This document shows positions 27,303-37,324 of a stretch of 64,000 bases of DNA, piece after piece; position 1 is the stretch's first letter; each line of letters starts with the position of its first letter. The notes beneath the pieces were generated by a model, which was given only the letters and a program-made list of their open reading frames with translations, had not been told where the DNA came from and did no database searches. The stretch is from Rhynchopus sp. YZ270_cl-10 (lineage: Eukaryota; Euglenozoa; Diplonemea; Diplonemida; Diplonemidae), in NCBI GenBank assembly GCA_964035575.1, contig OZ037926.1, positions 124,001-188,000 of the forward strand, read 5' to 3'. The position numbers and the translations under genes are program-made.

Positions 27303-27978
27303 AAAGCAAACAAAATAGCAAAGCGAAACAAAAATATATTAATCAATTTTGAAAGATGAACGGGCCTCACGTCAGGCACATATATCTGCAACAAAAAGAT
27401 GAAAACAAACGACGAAACAAAAGAAAACAAAAACAAATGTTGCAAGGCCAGCGCTCCATGAACCCATGAACCCATTATACCACTACACCACTACCCGCCT
27501 GCCCCCTAAGTTCGCAGGTTGGGAGGGCGGGACAAAGGCATACTGGGAGCATGTTTCAAGGAAAAAGCCTTGCTGTCTATATAATAAGGGGTGCGAGGAA
27601 CACCCACTCCTTGCACACGGGGGACGTGCATCGGAGTGAGCTTGGAAGCTTTGTAAAGAAAAGCGAAAAGAACTAATAATTTTAGATTTAGATTAAAATA
27701 AGGCAGCATGAGTGGCGCATCTGTATCTGTGCAGTACAGTACAGATACGCTCGCACGCTGTGTGTTCTGTTCTGTTTGTCCACGTCACTTCTCCTGCAGG
27801 TGGAAAACTCAAAAAAGGCCAAGATGCAAGAGGTGCAGAAAAATCAGTTCCAGAAAAGGTTTACGTCAGTAAGTAGGTGCGGACAAAAGTAAGCAAGTAA
27901 ACAAACGGCCATCGCCCTCAACGCAATTCAAAGGGCAAGGGCGAGGTGAATGCAAAAGAGGCAGAGAGGTGGCTCAGC

Positions 27979-29100
27979 TCACCACCCGTTCTCCTGGAGC
28001 TGCCTCCACGCAGCCACAAAGTGTGTCTCAAAGAGCGCCCGGTCGCGCGAGAAGGCGCGCACAATGCTGCGCAGTCTGTCATCCGCACGCATCACCATGT
28101 CAATCGGAAGCATCACAGAGCGACGTCCAGGCCCACCGCGGTACTGCAGGTCTGTGCGCCCTTCCTCGGCAGTGTTCCTGCCCCAGGCTCCCTGGTCGAG
28201 GTTCGCAAAGTACTCCGTCCCGAACACAAGGTTGTTCGTCGTCCACTGCCCCTCGTTCCCGCTCACGGCCAGGTGCATCGCACCCATGTTGTGCCCGCCC
28301 ATCAGACTCACCATCTTCTCCAGGGCGTTTGCGTCAGAGTCAAGCGAGATCCCAAGCTCGCCAAACTTGTCGAAGAAGTAGTCAAGCGTGTCGAGGTGCG
28401 GGAAGTTGTCGTTGTTGAAGTGCTTTGTCGGCATTCTGTCGTTGTCGTTCACACACTGTGCAGCAGGGTTCCCAAAGTCGGTGCGTCCGGCACGGAAGAA
28501 CAGCGTCGGGCTCCCCATGTACTCGAGCGCCGTGTTCCCCGCCAGCGAGTACAGGTCTGCGTAGGAGATGAACGGGTGAGCAGACTTCACGGCCTCCAGT
28601 GCGCGGGTCGCCACATCCAGCCCAATGTTCTCCCCAAGCCCCAGCTCAGGGTCTGTCCGCAGACACCCCCCGTTCCCACCTCCAATCGGGCGGTCTGTCG
28701 AGTCAAAGTGTGCCAGCGAGTGCCACGCCAGACGCACTAGTAGTGGGCGGAACGACGATGCCTGGCTCTCAATCACACCCACAATTGTCGACACCACTGG
28801 GAGGTACTGTGCACGCACGCCCGCCTCAATGCCCTGCCCGGGTGTCGTACGTGCGTTCCCAAACCCGCCATCTGTCGGGGCGGGTGGGGTTGGTGGGGTT
28901 GGCGGCACGGGAACCGGTGCAGGTGGGACTGGCACAGGTGGGACGGGGACTGGAGCAGGTGGAGTTGGTGGTGTTGGCGTTCTGCCACGTCCCCCGCGTC
29001 CACCCCCACCCCCACCCCTACCTCCACGACGCTGCCCCTCAGCCGTTGTCACGAAGCTTGTCCCGAACACGAGCAACGCCAGCATGCATACAGTGCGCAT
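27979..29100 (-). CDS. Secreted class I heme peroxidase (ascorbate/cytochrome c peroxidase-like)
   Basis: A 373-residue protein. Residues 1-22 are a signal peptide, 23-75 a Gly/Arg patch and a Pro-Val-rich linker, and 85-373 a heme peroxidase domain. The distal site PLLVRLAWHSL (Arg, Trp, His) lies near residue 125, the proximal histidine is in LMGGHNMGAMH near 267, and a Trp in GNEGQWTTNN near 286 matches the proximal tryptophan of the class. The domain reduces hydrogen peroxide using a donor that sequence cannot fix. Class I enzymes are usually organellar or cytosolic, so the signal peptide and hinge, which imitate secreted enzymes, are unusual. Cysteines are few, unlike class II and III secreted peroxidases. 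The ATG at 29100 is 37 nt after a CGCACAG acceptor. Confidence 0.9.
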   Translation of the reverse strand: MRTVCMLALLVFGTSFVTTAEGQRRGGRGGGGGGRGGRGRTPTPPTPPAPVPVPPVPVPPAPVPVPPTPPTPPAPTDGGFGNARTTPGQGIEAGVRAQYLPVVSTIVGVIESQASSFRPLLVRLAWHSLAHFDSTDRPIGGGNGGCLRTDPELGLGENIGLDVATRALEAVKSAHPFISYADLYSLAGNTALEYMGSPTLFFRAGRTDFGNPAAQCVNDNDRMPTKHFNNDNFPHLDTLDYFFDKFGELGISLDSDANALEKMVSLMGGHNMGAMHLAVSGNEGQWTTNNLVFGTEYFANLDQGAWGRNTAEEGRTDLQYRGGPGRRSVMLPIDMVMRADDRLRSIVRAFSRDRALFETHFVAAWRQLQENGW

Positions 29101-29137
29101 TCTGATCTGGTTTTTGTGTAGGATGTGTGCGAAACGC

Positions 29138-29172
29138 CTGTGCGTGGTGTAGTGTGTGGGGTTGGCTTGGGT
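29138..29172 (-). promoter_or_regulatory. Putative spliced-leader acceptor for the peroxidase gene
   Basis: AACCCCACACACTACACC then ACGCACAG, 37 nt before the ATG. The tract is C/A-rich rather than C/T-rich, so it is weaker than the others. Confidence 0.4.
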
Positions 29173-30040
29173 GTGTTGCAGTCAGGTTATCGAACCGCGG
29201 AGGGCATTTAATGAGTGGAGTGTTCCACTAATTCTTGGGCAGGTCAGGGAATTGTGGAGTCGACACAGGGAAAGAATTGGAAGACATTGAACATCAGACA
29301 ACGAGACACTGCAGCATGAGGGCTGGAGAACAAAACAGGGATCAAGACAGGCACCGCGCGACACACGGACAAACGTCTGGACACCCACCCCACGAAGGTG
29401 TGAGGGGTGCCTTGGTAGGTGCCACGAGAGCCCTCAAAGCACCTTTTAAGTGCCAAATGTAGTTGCGACCGGTGGACAGCCAATAGAAAAAGATTGTACA
29501 TTGTCCACGACGAGAAGAGTTAAGTTGCAGGCGTTTCCAAGATTAACCGTACTCATGAAGTCACGTACAAAAGACCACATCCCGAAGCAGACACCAGTCT
29601 TCGAAATGTGCCGTCAAAACAAGCGGCACCCGCAATAGAACTAGCTACATGCATTCACCAGAAAAAGTGAGGTGGTTTGAAGATCCGTGGTGGAAGGCAG
29701 AAAGCTTCGATCCGCTACCATTAGATGGGACTTCCGTACAATACGGTCGTGCACGGTGGTCAAGAGCAACTGCAGCGTTTCTGTCCGACGCAAGGAGTTG
29801 GTCGGAGAAGTGTTTATTAATTGAGAAGTGTGAAAAAGGTGGAGGGAGAGAGCGTGCGTTTAATACTAGGTTATTTTCAGAAAAAAGACAAAAAAAAAAA
29901 TCTACAAAAACAAGGGAAGAAAAATGGGTACATTCTGGGCTACACATCAGGACAAGGAACAAATGCAATAAAAGTTTCGTAAGGTTACAACCTAGGCATC
30001 TCCGTGCCAAGGTCACCTCCTCCACAACCACACACAAATA

Positions 30041-30090
30041 GAGAAGTTGATAGCGCAAACGCCTCACCGTACATCGGCGGACTCAGGCGC
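30041..30090 (+). repeat. Dispersed repeat R4, copy 2
   Basis: GAAGTTGATAGCGCAAACGC then CTCACCGTACATCGGCGGAC. The first half matches R3 repeats and the second half R4. Confidence 0.65.
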
Positions 30091-30193
30091 TTGGTTCTCC
30101 GCCGGAAACAAAACGAAAATATTTTTTTTGGCAAAGATGAACCGAAGTCTACCCATCTTTTAAGGAGTGGAGTTGACAGTGAAAGAAAAATAT

Positions 30194-30272
30194 ATGACTT
30201 GACATACAAAGCCCTCTCAACAGGGTACATGACTGATGCACCGTGGGTGGACCCTCAACCATGCAGTCCTAC
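30194..30272 (+). repeat. Dispersed repeat R2, partial copy
   Basis: GACTTGACATACAAAGCCCT, then GCACCGTGGGTGGAC, ending CAACCATGCAGTCCTAC as at 4252-4378. Confidence 0.55.
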
Positions 30273-30447
30273 AAAAAACAAAACGCCACTGCAGCGCGAA
30301 AGAGCTTCATAATCACAACAATTTTTGTTTTTGTTGTTGCTGCTGATGTTGCTCATGGACAATTTCATCCACCGTTTCCACCTTTATATGAGAAACTACT
30401 CGAGGGTCTCTGCAACGATGCTTTTCTTTTTATACTTTTTTTTTTTT

Positions 30448-30509
30448 GATAAATTGTTGGAGTAGTGCAGTTGCCTCGGTTGTGCTGCCACAGTTGCGCA
30501 ATCTCCACT
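30448..30509 (-). mobile_element. SINE-like short retroelement R5, copy 2
   Basis: Minus-strand GTGGAGATTGCGCAACTG to CAATTTATC, followed by a run of more than ten A. Same unit as 23951, 38200 and 63539. Confidence 0.65.
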
Positions 30510-30551
30510 TTCCTTGAACAGAGGTTGTAAAATAATACTGGCTCCCCCCCC

Positions 30552-33479
30552 TCATCTAAACGGTGCTCTCGAGGCCAACGATGCTCTCGAATTGGATCTG
30601 GTCCTCGACAGATTCGACCTGGGTGTCACTGGCCTCGACCTCGACCCCGACCGCGTCCGTGCCGTGAGTGTACGGACCTCTGGGGTGGTGTGCCTTGATA
30701 CCCCACCTCCACCACCTCCTCCTCCTCCTCCTCCTTCCCTCTTAATACCTCCACCTGCACCGACACTACTCGCACCACCACCACCCCACAACCCCGATGC
30801 ACTTTGCGACAAAGCAGCCGGTGGCGGCGTACGATGTCTCGACTGTCTCGGAGACTGTCGTTTCGGAGACTTCGTCGCAGGAGAATCCCGCTGCTGCTTC
30901 CGTCTCGTCTGCGGCGCATATGAAGTACGCGACGGCGTCACCGACACTGCCGCGGACGGCACCATCAACCTCGCCCCCGTCTCCCCCACCGTCGACACCC
31001 ACCCACGCACCGGGGTGACCACCCTCGCTCGCGTTCCCACCACCTCTGCCACTTCGACAACCTCTGCTTGAGGCAACACTGCGACCTGCCTTGATGTCAT
31101 ATCATGCTCTGCACGGACAATCGCATTCAATGTTGTAATCCTCCAATGCCCAGGAACATTTGTAGTAGTAGGTGTACGAGGCGGCTGCACAGAGGGCACA
31201 ACGATGTGCACTGGTGTGGCAGGGGTCTGTTGTACAAATTGGTACTGCATTGCGGCCTCGGGGTCTGGTGGCGACAAACTCCGTGTCTGCCGATGCGGGC
31301 TCCCCCAGAGCTGTTCGTTCAGTGTCGGGGCCGCGCCTTCTCTTGGTCGGGGGGGAGATACGTTGCGGTCCTGAACGTCGTTTGAATAGTTTGCGTCGGG
31401 GTATGTTGGGCTCATTGGGTAGAGATGGCGTATGGTAGGGTCGGTGGTGGTGGTGTTGTTGTTGTTGGTTGGCATTAGCTGGATGGAATTTGCATTTGGA
31501 GTCGGTCGGAGCTTTTTAAGCTCTGACGCAAGAAGTTCACGTTGTTGTGTCATTTCATGATGGATCCGCCCCGTCTTCACCTCCAAGCTCTCCTCCAGGT
31601 TTTGAACCTGCTGTTGAAGGCGTTTCAGGTCCGTTTTGTTGCTACTTTGACCCCCCATCTCCGCCATTTTTCTGTTAATTTGATCTTCCAAAGTTGCCAC
31701 CGAGCTTGCAATCACATCCAAATTCCTCGGAGAGTCGGGCATCATATAGCAATCCTCTTCGTCATCGTAGCCACTTAAGCACCATGCACCGTCCGACAGC
31801 TTTACCCAACACAGTCCATCTGGATCGGTGAACGTTGCGACCACATCGACTACGTCCCCTGGGGACAACTCCCCTACCTTTTCTGCGTCCGTTGCGGGGG
31901 ATGCCCTGAGGGTGTGGTACTGTCCTTCTGTGACACATCGGTAGCACCGTGTGTTGTGTTGTGAGGGATAGTCGACGGATTCTACTTCAGGAATGCCAGC
32001 ACCGCCACCCCAGTCGAAGCCGCGTCGCTGCTGCCGTTGTCTGCTCTCCTGCGCAGCAGATCTCTTGCGGAGGTACGCCCGCTCACTCTGTACATCTCGA
32101 GGGTCGCGTCGTCGTTGTGCAGACCCTCCTCCGCCACCACCACCGCCACCACCCCTCCTCGGAGACTGCGGACTCCCCGGGGTGTTCGCCCACATGCTTC
32201 CCATGCTTTTGTAGCGTGGGCTGTTGCGTGAACTGCTCCGCCTCCGACCGTTTTGGTTGCCAGTAGCGGGGGTAGAGTTGCCGCCCCAAAAGGGTGTCCG
32301 TTTTCTTGCTTCCTTCGAAGGTGTGTCTGCGGTAGGTCGCTTTTCACCCTGTTGATGTACGGTAACGTTGAGAGAGGTTTTGCCTGGTGCTGCAGTCTCG
32401 CTCGGTGTAGCGGTGTCGTGGGTAGCAGCCTCGTGGACCCTGCCTTCGACGTAGCCTTCCATTTTCTGGAGGCGGGCGAGCACTTCGTTGTCAGGAGAAT
32501 TCGGCTCGTCTGCCGCGTTCTCGCGGAGCAGCCCCTCCAAGGTGGCCAGGCGGTTTACGACATCTGCCTGCAGGGAGGCGTTGTGGTTGTCCGCTTCTCT
32601 GCTGTTCTGCGGTGTTTGGGAGGATTTGAGGTGCGCCAACTCTTGCGTCGCTGCAGCGACCTGCCGAGAGAGGCGACGGGCAAGCACCCTAACAGAGGCG
32701 TTGCTGTCGTCTATACCCCCACCACCACCACCTCCACCACCACCACCGCTGTAGTGCGTATTGTGACCTTCCCAGGGTTGATGCGGGGTGCCCGGAGTGG
32801 AGATGGGATGGTGTGGGGTTTCAGTGGGTTCTCTCGGCGGGGTGCTGTTTTGCAACCGCCCGGCAACGTCGGACACCGCGCGCTCCAGGGCCGCCAGCTT
32901 CGTCCCGACCTCCCCTGCACCGTTCGCACTGAGCTCCCTCCGGAGACGGTCGATCTCGCGTTGCTTCCCTAGCAGCTCCTCAGCGACGCTTTGCTTTGCA
33001 GTGTTCGCCCCATCATGATGAAAGGGAAGCTCCGGACGAGGACTCCAATCCCCAGGAGGGGTCAGCCATAGGTTTCGTGTCAGCTCCTCATCTGAACCCA
33101 CCTCGCGTACCAACAATGGTTTGTCAGTTGTTCTATTATAGATGACTGTTAAAGGACGTAAAAACCGGTCACATTCTGTTGCGTCCAAATGCAGCCGTAG
33201 GTCGTACTCTGAAGGTACCCTAAGACCCAGTACTGTGCCGTGGCGTACTACTTCTTCAATTTTCTTCACTTCAAGGCAACGTACAAAAACGCCAGTCACA
33301 GAGTACAAATAAATGGCTCGATCGCTCAAAAGCAGCAGCAGCTCTGGGTCCACCTCTACCCCAGCATAATGCACCACAGCGCCTCCGCCACGTGCCAGCT
33401 TCCATTTGATAGCTGAAAATATGTCACCCAGCTCAGCGGTATTAACAAGGCTAAGACTCCCTGGCCCAATCCCACTCAT
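30552..33479 (-). CDS. PH-like and SH3b domain scaffold protein
   Basis: A 975-residue protein. Residues about 20-125 (LLLLSDRAIYLYSVTG to LRLHLDATECDRFLR) look like a PH-like fold of the type at the N-termini of many kinetoplastid proteins. A coiled coil begins near 160 (KQREIDRLRRELS) and recurs at 250-350 and 590-640. A first SH3b-like domain is at about 510-580 (YHTLRASPATDAEKVGELSP, ending GAWCLSGY). A weaker second one lies at about 775-835 (VRAEHDMTSRQVAVLPQAE). Linkers are Gly-, Ser- and Arg-rich, and the C-terminus is RS-rich. No enzyme motif is present. A cytoskeletal or trafficking scaffold is plausible but unproven. The ATG at 33479 directly follows a pyrimidine tract without an intervening AG; a more distant AG lies near 33531. 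Confidence 0.72.
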   Translation of the reverse strand: MSGIGPGSLSLVNTAELGDIFSAIKWKLARGGGAVVHYAGVEVDPELLLLLSDRAIYLYSVTGVFVRCLEVKKIEEVVRHGTVLGLRVPSEYDLRLHLDATECDRFLRPLTVIYNRTTDKPLLVREVGSDEELTRNLWLTPPGDWSPRPELPFHHDGANTAKQSVAEELLGKQREIDRLRRELSANGAGEVGTKLAALERAVSDVAGRLQNSTPPREPTETPHHPISTPGTPHQPWEGHNTHYSGGGGGGGGGGGIDDSNASVRVLARRLSRQVAAATQELAHLKSSQTPQNSREADNHNASLQADVVNRLATLEGLLRENAADEPNSPDNEVLARLQKMEGYVEGRVHEAATHDTATPSETAAPGKTSLNVTVHQQGEKRPTADTPSKEARKRTPFWGGNSTPATGNQNGRRRSSSRNSPRYKSMGSMWANTPGSPQSPRRGGGGGGGGGGSAQRRRDPRDVQSERAYLRKRSAAQESRQRQQRRGFDWGGGAGIPEVESVDYPSQHNTRCYRCVTEGQYHTLRASPATDAEKVGELSPGDVVDVVATFTDPDGLCWVKLSDGAWCLSGYDDEEDCYMMPDSPRNLDVIASSVATLEDQINRKMAEMGGQSSNKTDLKRLQQQVQNLEESLEVKTGRIHHEMTQQRELLASELKKLRPTPNANSIQLMPTNNNNTTTTDPTIRHLYPMSPTYPDANYSNDVQDRNVSPPRPREGAAPTLNEQLWGSPHRQTRSLSPPDPEAAMQYQFVQQTPATPVHIVVPSVQPPRTPTTTNVPGHWRITTLNAIVRAEHDMTSRQVAVLPQAEVVEVAEVVGTRARVVTPVRGWVSTVGETGARLMVPSAAVSVTPSRTSYAPQTRRKQQRDSPATKSPKRQSPRQSRHRTPPPAALSQSASGLWGGGGASSVGAGGGIKREGGGGGGGGGGGVSRHTTPEVRTLTARTRSGSRSRPVTPRSNLSRTRSNSRASLASRAPFR

Positions 33480-33671
33480 TTTAGAGAAAGGGGGTGAAGG
33501 GGGTGGAAAGAAAATGAGATATAAATGCTAGATTATTGCATTTGCGTGGGGGGAAAGGGGAAAAGAGAAAGGGTTCAAATAGGTGTGAAGGAAGAGTTGT
33601 TCTAGGGGAAGGTTTGAAAAAAAGGGTTGGTTCTCTCTGTATTGTGTGGTTGTAGGGGAGGAGGGCACAGC

Positions 33672-33799
33672 AGAGAATAAGCCGGGTCCTGGTCAAAGTT
33701 CCCGGTCCTGGTTCAGGTCAAGGTCCTCGGTCCAGGTCCCGGTACCAGTCCGGCTGAGAATAACCGGGTCCCCGGTCCCGGGTCCGAGTCTTATTCTCT
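33672..33799. mobile_element. 128-bp foldback-like element
   Basis: The ends AGAGAATAAG and CTTATTCTCT are exact complements. The interior is made of degenerate GGTCCTGG/GGTCCCGG units. An internal AGAATAACCGGG repeats the left end. No coding capacity. Confidence 0.5.
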
Positions 33800-34192
33800 A
33801 CTGTGGAGGAGGGGGGGGGATGAAAAATGGTTAAAAAGTCGTGGGAGAAAGGGTGGAGAGAAATGTAGGCTTTTTTTTTTTTTGGAATGAACTCCTCATG
33901 AAAAAAAAAAACCGTGTTTTTTGTTTTGACAAAAGGAAACGGCACCCTCCCCCCTTGCTGGGGAAACCACACAGAACCTTACTCTGTGGTACAAGCAACG
34001 TAACAAGGGTTTTTCCTTTGATACTTTTTTTTTTTTTTGTAAATTTGTTACGTAACAAGGAGAAAAGTTGCTTGTTGCACCATGGTCACAAGGTCACCGT
34101 ATGGCATCTGTGCTCAAATGTTGGTCGAAACCTTTGTTCTTCTTTTTCTTGTACTGAGAGTATAGACGCAGTTCGTCCTAAACCCCCCATTT

Positions 34193-34252
34193 TTGTTGTG
34201 TCGACAATCACCTGCTAGTGCAGGATCTGTACTCAATGTCGCACGAAGGCTA
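34193..34252 (+). repeat. Dispersed repeat R6, copy 2
   Basis: Near-identical to 10523-10583, including the CCTGC-tagt-GCAGG hairpin. It differs by one deletion and a few substitutions. Confidence 0.7.
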
Positions 34253-34900
34253 TTTTTTAGTTTTGCGGTGATTTATGTATTGTGGAATGTCCACGTACGT
34301 AAAAACGCAAAAAATAATAAAAAAAACAAAAAAACTTACCCAAATCTTATCAGTCACCTTCTATTATTTTTTTTCTTTCGCTTTTGTTTTTTGTGTCCGG
34401 TTCTTCGCTTTGTGCCAAATCGGACTCTTAAATGGGAGAAATAAAATAAAACGAGAGAAAAAAAAAATCCCAAAAAAAGGGGAAAAAAACTTGTTGAAGG
34501 AAATGCAAACAAAAAAAAAAAAAAAATAGGGGAAAAGTTTGTAAGATGAGTTTAAGAAAAGCCTCGCTGGTCATCTCAACAAAATGACTATAAAAAAAGG
34601 CACCTTGCAGTTCAGGTGCACTTCACATTGGTTTACTATTTTTTCATCAAAAGATTCCAAAAAGTAAACTTTTTTACTATTGGCGAATGGTGGGGTGTAT
34701 CACAAGGGGGGCGATACTATCTCTGGAAATTGGGGGAAAAAAGGGGGAAAAATGAAAAAAAAAAAAAAAAAAAAAAAAAAATGAAAAAACAGAGCAAAAA
34801 AAGAATTCTTGAAATGTGAATGTACAAACCCATCTCTACAGAGAAACATAGACCACTACCTTTTCTTTTCTTACTTTTTGGAGCGTTTTAGGGTCTGTGG

Positions 34901-34970
34901 GATGACGCCCGATGACGGCTGATGACGCCCGATGACGCACGATGACGGCCGATGACAGCACGATTACGTT
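34901..34970 (+). repeat. Tandem 10-mer (GATGACGCCC)n, left block
   Basis: About seven degenerate units (GATGACGCCC, GATGACGGCT, GATGACGCAC). A second block in the same orientation is at 36106-36190, so the array between them is bracketed. Confidence 0.75.
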
Positions 34971-34985
34971 TTTTCTTTTTTTGGG

Positions 34986-35073
34986 TACTGTGTATACTGT
35001 GTATACTGTGTATACTGTGTATACTGTGTATACTGTGTATACTGTGTATACTGTGTATACTGTGTATACTGTA
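34986..35073 (+). repeat. Microsatellite (TACTGTGTA)n
   Basis: Nine to ten near-perfect copies of a 9-bp unit; all six frames stay open, which explains the spurious open frames here. Confidence 0.95.
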
Positions 35074-35078
35074 TACTG

Positions 35079-36004
35079 CGAAAATTGACCAAAAACGAGA
35101 ACTTGTCCATTTCGGCAAATTGACCCCACCACTGGCCGGACGGATTCCGAAAATGCAAATGCCGGTGTTTAAAAGCTTCACCAAGGATTTCACCGAGGAA
35201 AAAAAAAATTTCCCCTAGCACGCAGAGCTCGCGCTAAAGTCCATCCCTCATCCCGGGATTTTTGGGGGTTTTGGTAGGAACGTTTTTTTTTTGCAGTACG
35301 GGGATTTCATTAAGAAACCAGAAGTTCTAATATTGTTGAGTAAGACCACCACATAGTGGACTTGCATATACATGTGACCCCGCCGTGGAACGCAATTGGC
35401 TCGGAAAGTCAAAAGAAAGAGGAGAAAAAAGAAAAGGAAAAAAAAAAAAAAGTTGGTTACCGTGCGCCTGCGGCGCTGCCTGTTCCCTTCCAGTTTCTAC
35501 AGGCAAACACTTGCCCCCTTTACCTTACACTGACGGGTTTTGACCAAAACCAAGAACTTGTCCATTTCGGCAAATTGACCCCACCACAGAACGGACGAAT
35601 TCCGGAAATGCAAATGCCGGTGTTTTCGCGCATTTTCATGTTGCAAGACGTTCAGGATCAGGGAGAGAAAATCTGGTTGTGGGATTTACATTGGCCCTCT
35701 TTACCCACATGGATTTTGACCAAAACCAAAAAATTGGCCATTTCGGCAAAGTGACCCCACCACAGCGCGGACGGATTCCGGAAATTCCAATCGCGGTATG
35801 TTTTGAGGCTGAAAACCCACTGATTTTCAGGAGAAAAATTGCTTCCAAATCTCGGAATTTTCCGAATTTTCCTGAAAATGACCCTTGTTTACGAGTATGG
35901 GTTCATATTTTGCGAAAATTTAAGTCACTAAAATTTTGTCCATTTTTCCGTATATACCCCACCACAAGCCGGGATTGGCCCGGAAATGCCACAAAACGGG
36001 GTTT
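35079..36004 (+). repeat. Degenerate tandem repeat with GACCCCACCAC core
   Basis: Four copies start near 35079, 35536, 35711 and 35924. Shared blocks are TTGACCAAAA, CTTGTCCATTTCGGCAAA, TGACCCCACCAC, CGGACGGATTCCG and GGAAATGC. Copies 2 and 3 are about 175 bp apart and also share the CCCTCTTTACC-type leader. A stray inverted copy lies at 171-205. Confidence 0.7.
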
Positions 36005-36105
36005 CCGGGCCTCCCCAGCTAACCTTTTCAAGGAACGTTTTTCCGTACCCGAAATCCATTTTTTCCCCATTTTTTCCCATAATTAGCGCGACCACTGCTA
36101 GCACG

Positions 36106-36190
36106 ATGATTCCCGATTATGCACGATTATGCACGATTACTCAGGATTACGCACGATGACGCCCGATGACGGCCGATGACACCCGATTTA
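36106..36190 (+). repeat. Tandem 10-mer (GATGACGCCC)n, right block
   Basis: CGATTATGCA and CGATGACGCC type units in the same orientation as 34901-34970. Confidence 0.65.
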
Positions 36191-36509
36191 GCGCGATTCA
36201 CCCCCCCGGAAAACGCTCCACTTTTGTATTTTTTTTTTGTTTCGACAAAAAAAAAAATTGTGTGCGGTTGTGGTTGTATTATTTTTTTCTGATTTTCTCT
36301 GAAAAATACCCAAAATTTTGGGAAATTTTGGGGAAAAAACACGCATTGTTATGCAGGACAAAACCCCCTAAAAAAAAAACAACTTTGAAATGTGAATGGA
36401 ACTCGTTGTGCATTCAAAATAAAAGGGAAAATTCTATCACGATGATCCTGAGGAGTCACCCTTCTAAAAAGAAACCTTGACTCAAACCTATCTCGCCTAG
36501 GTCTACTTA

Positions 36510-36761
36510 CCCTAGGCATACCTAGAAGGCGAATTTCGTATTCGCCCTATATTCGGATCCCAAAATTCTTGGGCCATATTCGGCCTTATTTCGGATCCGA
36601 ATATAGGCCGAATATCGGAATATAGGCGAATATGCCATATTCCATAGATGGAACGCCCATATGGGCACCAAAAAATATGGGCAATATGAGCGGAAAAAAT
36701 GTGCCCATATGGATCCGAATGTAGGGCAAATACGAAATTCGCCTTCTAGGTATGCCTAGGG
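36510..36761. mobile_element. 252-bp foldback (MITE-like) element
   Basis: The two ends carry a 33-bp perfect inverted repeat that starts CCCTAGGCATACCTAGAAGG on both strands. The inside is full of smaller palindromes (GGATCCGAATATAG, CCATATGGGC). A one-armed copy occurs at 1424-1464. No coding capacity and no obvious target duplication. Confidence 0.75.
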
Positions 36762-36910
36762 TTCCATTGAGATCTATCCCCGTTCGTTACCTGATGAGGC
36801 AGAAGGAGGACGTAGTAACGGTAGCCACGGGAGAATAGGAGAGGAAGCAGCTGCGTGGAGCTCACACAGAAAAAAAGGCGAGGGTGTCTCGAACACGTTA
36901 TCAATTGTTC

Positions 36911-36957
36911 AGAAAAGTTTATAAGATGGCCCGAAGCCTCTCGTGCTTAGTCACCTT
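36911..36957 (+). repeat. Dispersed repeat R1
   Basis: AGTTTATAAGATG then CCGAAGCCTCTCGTGCTTAG and TCACCTT. Other copies: 40761-40810, 41500-41563, 42216-42257 and 62415-62460, all in the same orientation. Confidence 0.7.
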
Positions 36958-36975
36958 GAGCCACCTTACCGAAAA

Positions 36976-37070
36976 GTGAAGTTGATTAGTGCAAAAAAAA
37001 AAAAAAACGCCTCTGGGACGCAGGCAGTGACACTCCGCGGTGTTATCAACACCCTGGAATGAAGGCAAAA
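36976..37070 (+). repeat. Dispersed repeat R3, copy with A-tract insertion
   Basis: GAAGTTGATTAGTGC, an A-tract, then CGCCTCTGGGACGCAGGCAG and a hairpin GGTGTT-atc-AACACC flanked by CTCC..GGAA. Confidence 0.65.
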
Positions 37071-37222
37071 AAAAAGCTACCTCGCTAACAAGGTCATGCT
37101 AGAAATTGACAAAAATAAAGGGGGAAATTGAGCACAATATGGGTGTGTCGGAGGCGTGGTGCAGTGTTTTTTCTAAGGGGGTTGGAGGGGGGCACTTTAC
37201 ACCCCTGGGATTTTTTTGGGGA

Positions 37223-37252
37223 AATACCGCCCCCCTCGAGGGGGGCGGTATT
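37223..37252. repeat. 30-bp perfect palindrome
   Basis: AATACCGCCCCCCTC and its complement meet at TCGA. It lies just upstream of the zinc-finger fragment. Confidence 0.85.
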
Positions 37253-37324
37253 TTGGATTTTATTTTTTGGATTACTGTGGGTTTAAAGATCACCAGGTGG
37301 TCTTTAACAATATTTTCAAACACC

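Larger units (their letters stand above)
26624..27978. other. Intergenic stretch, peroxidase to Rrp40
   Basis: No gene seen. It holds the Rrp40 acceptor tract, a 28-bp inverted repeat (27275-27302) and probably the 3' UTR of the peroxidase gene. Base composition is mixed and I found no R-family repeats. Confidence 0.5.
29101..30551. other. Intergenic stretch, SH3b gene to peroxidase
   Basis: No gene seen. It contains R4 (30041-30090), an R1-like fragment near 30135, R2 (30194-30272) and R5 (30448-30509) in a row: four repeat families within 470 bp. Confidence 0.55.

Noticed and set aside
30514-31071. Plus-strand frame rich in Pro within the SH3b gene
   Set aside because: It is the antisense of the Gly-rich C-terminus of the 975-residue minus-strand protein, which has recognisable domains.
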